A DNA stretch of 9,463 bases. Origin: Clostridia bacterium. GTDB taxonomy: Bacteria > Bacillota > Clostridia > Christensenellales > HGM11417. Below, one piece after another: positions 5,901 through 9,463 of the stretch. How positions within the stretch are numbered: the stretch's first letter is position 1; every line of letters starts with the position of its first letter. The position numbers and the translations under genes were made by a program. The DNA lies in assembly GCA_028700355.1 (NCBI GenBank), contig JAQVSX010000010.1:1-9463 (forward strand), written 5' to 3'. The notes beneath the pieces were generated by a model, which searched no databases, was not told the DNA's origin, and was given only the letters and a program-made list of their open reading frames with translations.

Positions 5901-6643
5901 CCAAGCTGTTAGGCTGGCATATTTCCTCACCGGTATTCGACGGCGCTTCCGAAAACGATATAAAAATGCTTCTCGAACAAAACGGCTTTGTAAACGAGCA
6001 GGGCGACGTAGACGGCAAGCTGCAACTGTACGACGGCAGGACGGGCGAACCTTTTGAAAACAGGGTAACGGTTGGCTATATGTATATGTTAAAGCTTGTG
6101 CATTTGGTTGACGATAAAATTCATGCCCGCAGTACAGGACCTTATTCGCTTGTTACGCAGCAGCCGCTGGGCGGCAAGGCACAGTTCGGCGGACAAAGGT
6201 TCGGCGAAATGGAGGTTTGGGCGTTAGAGGCTTACGGTGCGGCGAATATCCTGCAGGAAATATTGACGGTAAAATCCGACGACATTATAGGCAGGGTAAA
6301 GACCTACGAATCAATCGTTAAGGGCAACAATATTTCAGAGCCGGGCATACCCGAATCTTTCAAGGTGCTGATTAAAGAATTGCAGAGCCTTGCGCTCGAT
6401 GTAAAGGTGCTTACAGAGGACAAAGAAGAATTAGGAATCAAAGACCTTATCGACGACGAGAGAGAAATTATTGATATGGGACTTGACAGCGAGAAAGAAG
6501 ACATTAAGGAAATCGACTTTAACTTTACCGATAACGAAACAGACGATTTATTTGACAGCTTTAAATTCGATAACGAAGAAGACGATGAGGATTTAAACTT
6601 TGAGGCTTCTGACTTATTTGAAAAAGACGACGAAGATATTTAG
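2930..6643 (+). CDS. rpoB: DNA-directed RNA polymerase beta subunit
   Basis: This is the catalytic beta subunit of RNA polymerase, 1237 residues, complete and of Firmicutes type (B. subtilis about 1193). The N-terminal lobes begin [32 protein letters not shown] and include [16 protein letters not shown]. The rifampicin-pocket cluster starts [15 protein letters not shown] (from residue 483). Gln490, Asp493, His503 and Ser508 (E. coli 513, 516, 526, 531) are all wild type, so no classical rifampicin-resistance change is seen. [18 protein letters not shown] carries active-centre Lys935 and Lys943. [14 protein letters not shown] near the C-terminus is the family signature. The last 76 residues (1162-1237) form a very acidic tail, with roughly 35 Asp/Glu. 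AGGAG (2915-2919) lies 10 nt before the ATG. rpoC follows 42 bp later without a terminator. No rplL lies upstream within the window. Confidence 0.99.
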   Translation: MAQNIHKVRFGNCERMSFSKIKEPLEIPYLIEVQKNSYDNFIKDGIREVFEDFSPIVDFSGHFELSFLEHSLEGEPKFDEIECKNRDATFAKSLKVKIRLINKDTGEVMDQDVFMGDFPLMTQTGSFVINGAERVVVSQLVRSPGVYNAMQIDNRTGKDLFATTVIPNRGAWLEFEQDGNDILWVRVDRTRKLTATVLLRALGFGTDEELAELFGGDAMIKASSEKDTAKNETDGLIELYKRLRPGEVPTQESVRSQLYNLFFDAKRYDLAKVGRYKFNKKLNISDRITGHTAYENIVCGNKVYVKKGEVITPKTAQEIQNCGVNVVNINIEGGKFKVIGNNTVNFNKVSGLNHNDFKLTDFVYGPELSSLVKKAKNKSELTALVEENIDKLMPKHITIDDIISTVSYNLGLKYGIGNIDNIDHLGNRRVRSVGELLQNQFRIGIARLERVIKERMATQDPNEVTPQSLINIRPVTSAIKEFFGSSQLSQFMDQSNPIAELTHKRKLSALGPGGLNRDRATFDVRDVNHSHYGRMCPIETPEGQNIGLINSLATYARINEYGFIESPYRKVDETGSVTDEIVYMSADEEDKYRIAQALEPLDENNRFLNKRITCRDKADIIDVAAETIQYVDVSPKQLVSVATALIPFLENDDTNRALMGSNMQRQAVPLLVPERPIIGTGMEYKIACDSGVVIIANEGGIVSYVDSNEIQIKTDSKIDKYRLIKFMRSNQGTCVNQKPLVKKGEKVVKGQIIADGPSTQGGELSLGRNILIGFMAWEGYNYEDAILISEKLVKDDLFTSIHIEEYELESRDTKLGEEEITRDIPNIGEDALKDLDEEGIIRIGAEVHSGDILVGKVTPKGETELTPEERLLRAIFGEKAREVRDTSLRVPHGGGGIVVDVKIFTRENKDELSPGVSKLVRVYIAQKRKISIGDKMAGRHGNKGVVSRVLPVEDMPFMEDGTPLEIVLNPLGVPSRMNIGQVLEVHLGLVAKLLGWHISSPVFDGASENDIKMLLEQNGFVNEQGDVDGKLQLYDGRTGEPFENRVTVGYMYMLKLVHLVDDKIHARSTGPYSLVTQQPLGGKAQFGGQRFGEMEVWALEAYGAANILQEILTVKSDDIIGRVKTYESIVKGNNISEPGIPESFKVLIKELQSLALDVKVLTEDKEELGIKDLIDDEREIIDMGLDSEKEDIKEIDFNFTDNETDDLFDSFKFDNEEDDEDLNFEASDLFEKDDEDI

Positions 6644-6685
6644 CGGTAAATTAAAACATAAGCATTTTATAAAAAGAGGTAAACA

Positions 6686-9463
6686 ATGTTTGAGTTAAAC
6701 AATTTTGATTCCATACAGATAGGCGTTGCTTCTCCCGAAAAAATCAGGGAATGGTCTTACGGAGAGGTTACAAAACCAGAAACGATAAATTACAGGACAC
6801 AAAAACCCGAAAGGGAAGGTCTTTTCTGCGAAAGGATATTCGGGCCGACCAAGGATTGGGAGTGTCATTGCGGAAAATATAAGAGAATAAGGTACAGGGG
6901 CGTTATATGCGACAAATGCGGTGTAGAGGTTACACGCTCTAAGGTGCGCAGAGACAGAATGGGGCATATAGAGCTTGCCGCACCCGTTTCTCATATATGG
7001 TATTTTAGGGGCGTTCCCTCCCGAATGGGATTAATGCTCGATATGAGCCCCAAAGCATTGGAACAGGTGCTTTATTTTGCCAGCTATATAGTGCTTGACC
7101 CCGGCAATACGCCTTTGACATACAAGCAGATACTTACAGACAGAGAGTACCGTGAAAATATAGAAAAGTACGGCGAAGGCAGTTTTAAAGCGGGTATGGG
7201 CGCAGAATCAATTAAGGAATTATTGCAGGCAATAGACCTTGAAACAGAAGCCGCCCAGATGAAAAGGGCTTTGATGGATATCGATATAAAGGACGGCGAC
7301 GACCTTGTAAAATTAGTGGAAGATATCGATTTTGCCGATATCGATATGGCAAGGAATAAGCTGTTTGAGTATATCAGCAACAAAAAATATTTAAAAATCC
7401 ACTTTGCGCACGAGCTTGCCAATATATTTGACGAAGAAGAACTATTAGAAGATTATTTAGAGCTTTTGCCGCAAAGCAAATATACCGGCGATATTAACAG
7501 AATAAAAAGCTGTATCAAAACAATTATGCAGCATAAAGGCGTATTAGGGCAAAAGAGACTGAGGCATATCAAGAGAATAGAGATTATAGAATCTTTCAGA
7601 AAAAGTGGCAACAGACCTGAATGGATGGTGCTTGACGTACTGCCCGTTATTCCGCCCGAGCTGCGCCCAATGGTTCAGCTTGACGGCGGCAGATTTGCCA
7701 CAAGCGACTTAAACGACCTTTACAGAAGGGTTATTAACAGAAACAACAGGCTTAAAAGGCTTATGGAGCTTGGCGCTCCCGACATAATTGTAAGAAATGA
7801 AAAGAGAATGCTGCAAGAAGCCGTAGACGCTCTTATAGACAACGGCAGGAGAGGAAAGCCCATAACGGGGCCGGGCAACAGGGAATTAAAATCGCTTTCA
7901 GGTATGCTCAGGGGCAAACAGGGGCGTTTCCGTCAAAACCTTTTGGGCAAGCGTGTCGATTATTCGGGGCGTTCCGTTATCGTAATAGGGCCGGAGCTTA
8001 AAATTTATCAATGCGGCATACCCAAAGAAATGGCGTTAGAGCTGTTTAAGCCCTTTGTAATGAAAAAGCTTGTAGAGATGAACCAATCCCACAACATCAA
8101 ATCGGCAAAGCGTACGGTAGAAAGGGCAAAGCCGGTAGTATGGGATGTTTTGGAAGATGTAATAAAAGACCACCCCGTACTGTTAAACCGCGCGCCCACG
8201 CTGCACAGGCTTTCGATTCAGGCGTTTGAGCCTGTACTGATAGAGGGCAGGGCAATTAAACTGCACCCCTTGGTATGCGGCGCTTTCAATGCCGACTTTG
8301 ACGGCGACCAGATGGCTGTTCACGTTCCGCTTTCGATAGAGGCGCAGGCAGAAGCAAGGTTTTTAATGCTTGCATCAAACAATATATTAAAACTGTCTGA
8401 CGGCAGACCGGTTATGACTCCTACTCAGGATATGGTAATAGGCTGTTATTATATGACTATTATCAAAAAGGGAGCTAAGGGAGAGGGTAAATATTATAAA
8501 GACCCCGAAGAAGCCGTTATGGCATATCAGACAAAGGAAATTGAGTTACAGGCAGAAATATTTGTAAGAAAGACAATAGAGATTGACGGCGCTAAATACA
8601 GCAAAAATATTAAGACATCTGCGGGCAAGCTGCTGTTTAACGAGGCTATACCGCAGGACCTTGGTTTTGTAAAAAGAGAAAAGCCGGAAGACTTTATTGA
8701 TTTGGAAATAAATTTTGTAGCAGACAAAAAGAGTTTGCAGCTTATTGTAGAAAAATGCTATAAAAACAAGGGTTCTACGGTTACATCTGAAATGCTTGAT
8801 AATATTAAGACAATAGGCTTTAAGTATTCTACACTCGGAGCAATTACTACAAGCGTATTCGATATGCATATACCTGCCAGAAAACAACAGATATTAAAGG
8901 ATGCCGAGGAAAAAATCATTGAAACAGAAAAGAAGTTCCGCAGGGGACTTATTACCGAGGACGAAAGATATAAAACGACGGTAGAAATATGGAACGAAGC
9001 AACAAACGATGTTACCGAAGCGCTTAAAGATAATCTTGACGAGTTAAATCCGCTGTGGATGATGGCAAAATCAGGCGCAAGGGGCAACATGAGCCAAATC
9101 AGGCAGCTTGCAGGAATGCGCGGACTTATGAGCAACCCGAGCGGAAAAATTATGGAAGTACCGGTAAAAACAAGTTTCAGGGAAGGCTTGTCTGTGCTTG
9201 ACTACTTTATATCTTCACACGGCGGCAGAAAGGGACTTGCAGATACCGCTTTAAAGACGGCGGACTCAGGATACCTTACCAGAAGGCTTGTCGATGTTGC
9301 GCAGGAAGTAATTGTAAGGGATAACGACTGCTTTGAATTTCTGGGCGAAAAGGTAAAGGGAATAGAAATAGGCGCAATAACGGGCGACAACGAAAAGGAA
9401 ATAATAGAGAGCCTTTCAGACAGGATATCGGGCAGATATACCGTTGAAGACATCATCGACCCC
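6686..9463 (+). CDS. rpoC: DNA-directed RNA polymerase beta' subunit (partial, 5' part)
   Basis: The frame is open from the ATG at 6686 to the right edge, giving 926 residues of a protein usually near 1150-1250. It starts [20 protein letters not shown], and AGAGG at 6675-6679 precedes it. Beta' forms the clamp and holds the catalytic magnesium. The N-terminal zinc site is Cys60, Cys62, Cys75 and Cys78 (CHCGKYK...CDKCGVEV). The active site NADFDGDQM has Asp537, Asp539 and Asp541. The bridge-helix segment [20 protein letters not shown] begins near residue 831 and is followed by [15 protein letters not shown] cysteine in VRDNDC fits the first ligand of the second zinc site. The trigger loop and C-terminus lie outside the window. 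About 112 residues separate IDL (183-185) from RIEIIESF (297-304), where I recall roughly 24 in B. subtilis, so there appears to be a large insertion. Confidence 0.98.
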   Translation, partial: MFELNNFDSIQIGVASPEKIREWSYGEVTKPETINYRTQKPEREGLFCERIFGPTKDWECHCGKYKRIRYRGVICDKCGVEVTRSKVRRDRMGHIELAAPVSHIWYFRGVPSRMGLMLDMSPKALEQVLYFASYIVLDPGNTPLTYKQILTDREYRENIEKYGEGSFKAGMGAESIKELLQAIDLETEAAQMKRALMDIDIKDGDDLVKLVEDIDFADIDMARNKLFEYISNKKYLKIHFAHELANIFDEEELLEDYLELLPQSKYTGDINRIKSCIKTIMQHKGVLGQKRLRHIKRIEIIESFRKSGNRPEWMVLDVLPVIPPELRPMVQLDGGRFATSDLNDLYRRVINRNNRLKRLMELGAPDIIVRNEKRMLQEAVDALIDNGRRGKPITGPGNRELKSLSGMLRGKQGRFRQNLLGKRVDYSGRSVIVIGPELKIYQCGIPKEMALELFKPFVMKKLVEMNQSHNIKSAKRTVERAKPVVWDVLEDVIKDHPVLLNRAPTLHRLSIQAFEPVLIEGRAIKLHPLVCGAFNADFDGDQMAVHVPLSIEAQAEARFLMLASNNILKLSDGRPVMTPTQDMVIGCYYMTIIKKGAKGEGKYYKDPEEAVMAYQTKEIELQAEIFVRKTIEIDGAKYSKNIKTSAGKLLFNEAIPQDLGFVKREKPEDFIDLEINFVADKKSLQLIVEKCYKNKGSTVTSEMLDNIKTIGFKYSTLGAITTSVFDMHIPARKQQILKDAEEKIIETEKKFRRGLITEDERYKTTVEIWNEATNDVTEALKDNLDELNPLWMMAKSGARGNMSQIRQLAGMRGLMSNPSGKIMEVPVKTSFREGLSVLDYFISSHGGRKGLADTALKTADSGYLTRRLVDVAQEVIVRDNDCFEFLGEKVKGIEIGAITGDNEKEIIESLSDRISGRYTVEDIIDP

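Noticed and set aside
1..9463. Mobile elements, CRISPR arrays, tRNA or rRNA genes, defence or prophage genes.
   Set aside because: No transposase-like frame, regularly spaced repeats, tRNA cloverleaf or rRNA sequence was seen on either strand.

Overview
The window looks like a chromosomal housekeeping segment from a low-GC Firmicute, most likely a member of the Clostridia. The evidence is AT-rich DNA, consensus SigA-type promoters with 17-bp spacers, strong purine-rich ribosome binding sites, a Bacillus/Clostridium-type short serine acetyltransferase, a clostridial-type ArsC (GCNVNCP motif), and RpoB/RpoC that read like Firmicutes sequences without the large Gammaproteobacterial insertions. 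All recognised genes are on the + strand.

Layout. Positions 2-211 hold the C-terminal end of an unrecognised gene. An acyl carrier protein gene (acpP, 289-519) follows with its own promoter and a long terminator hairpin. Positions 520-1190 hold no conventional gene but are rich in signals. In order these are a consensus promoter (567-595), a cyclic-di-GMP-I (GEMM-I) riboswitch aptamer (about 646-744), a possible 28-codon hydrophobic micro-ORF (770-856), a strong intrinsic terminator (844-879), a 16-bp perfect palindrome (918-933), a perfect TATAAT box (967-972) and a second strong terminator (1034-1071). The cysE promoter is at 1118-1146. Serine acetyltransferase (cysE, 1191-1826) and a lone thioredoxin-type arsenate reductase (arsC, 2067-2468) follow, each as its own transcription unit with promoter and terminator-like hairpin.

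A 461-bp intergenic region (2469-2929) contains several inverted repeats and a consensus promoter with a ~200-nt leader, and leads into the rpoB (2930-6643) and rpoC (6686 to the right edge) operon. RpoB and RpoC are the beta and beta-prime catalytic subunits of RNA polymerase. They are translated from one transcript, 42 bp apart, with no terminator between them.

How the parts fit. The core is housekeeping: lipid synthesis (ACP), the first step of cysteine synthesis (CysE), redox detoxification (ArsC) and transcription (RpoBC). The points most worth a second look are the c-di-GMP riboswitch, which controls no obvious gene and ends in a micro-ORF plus terminator; an apparent insertion of roughly 85-90 residues in the N-terminal part of RpoC; rpoB lacking the usual upstream ribosomal protein genes; and possible alternative hairpins in the rpoB leader. 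No transposon, CRISPR array, tRNA or rRNA was seen.
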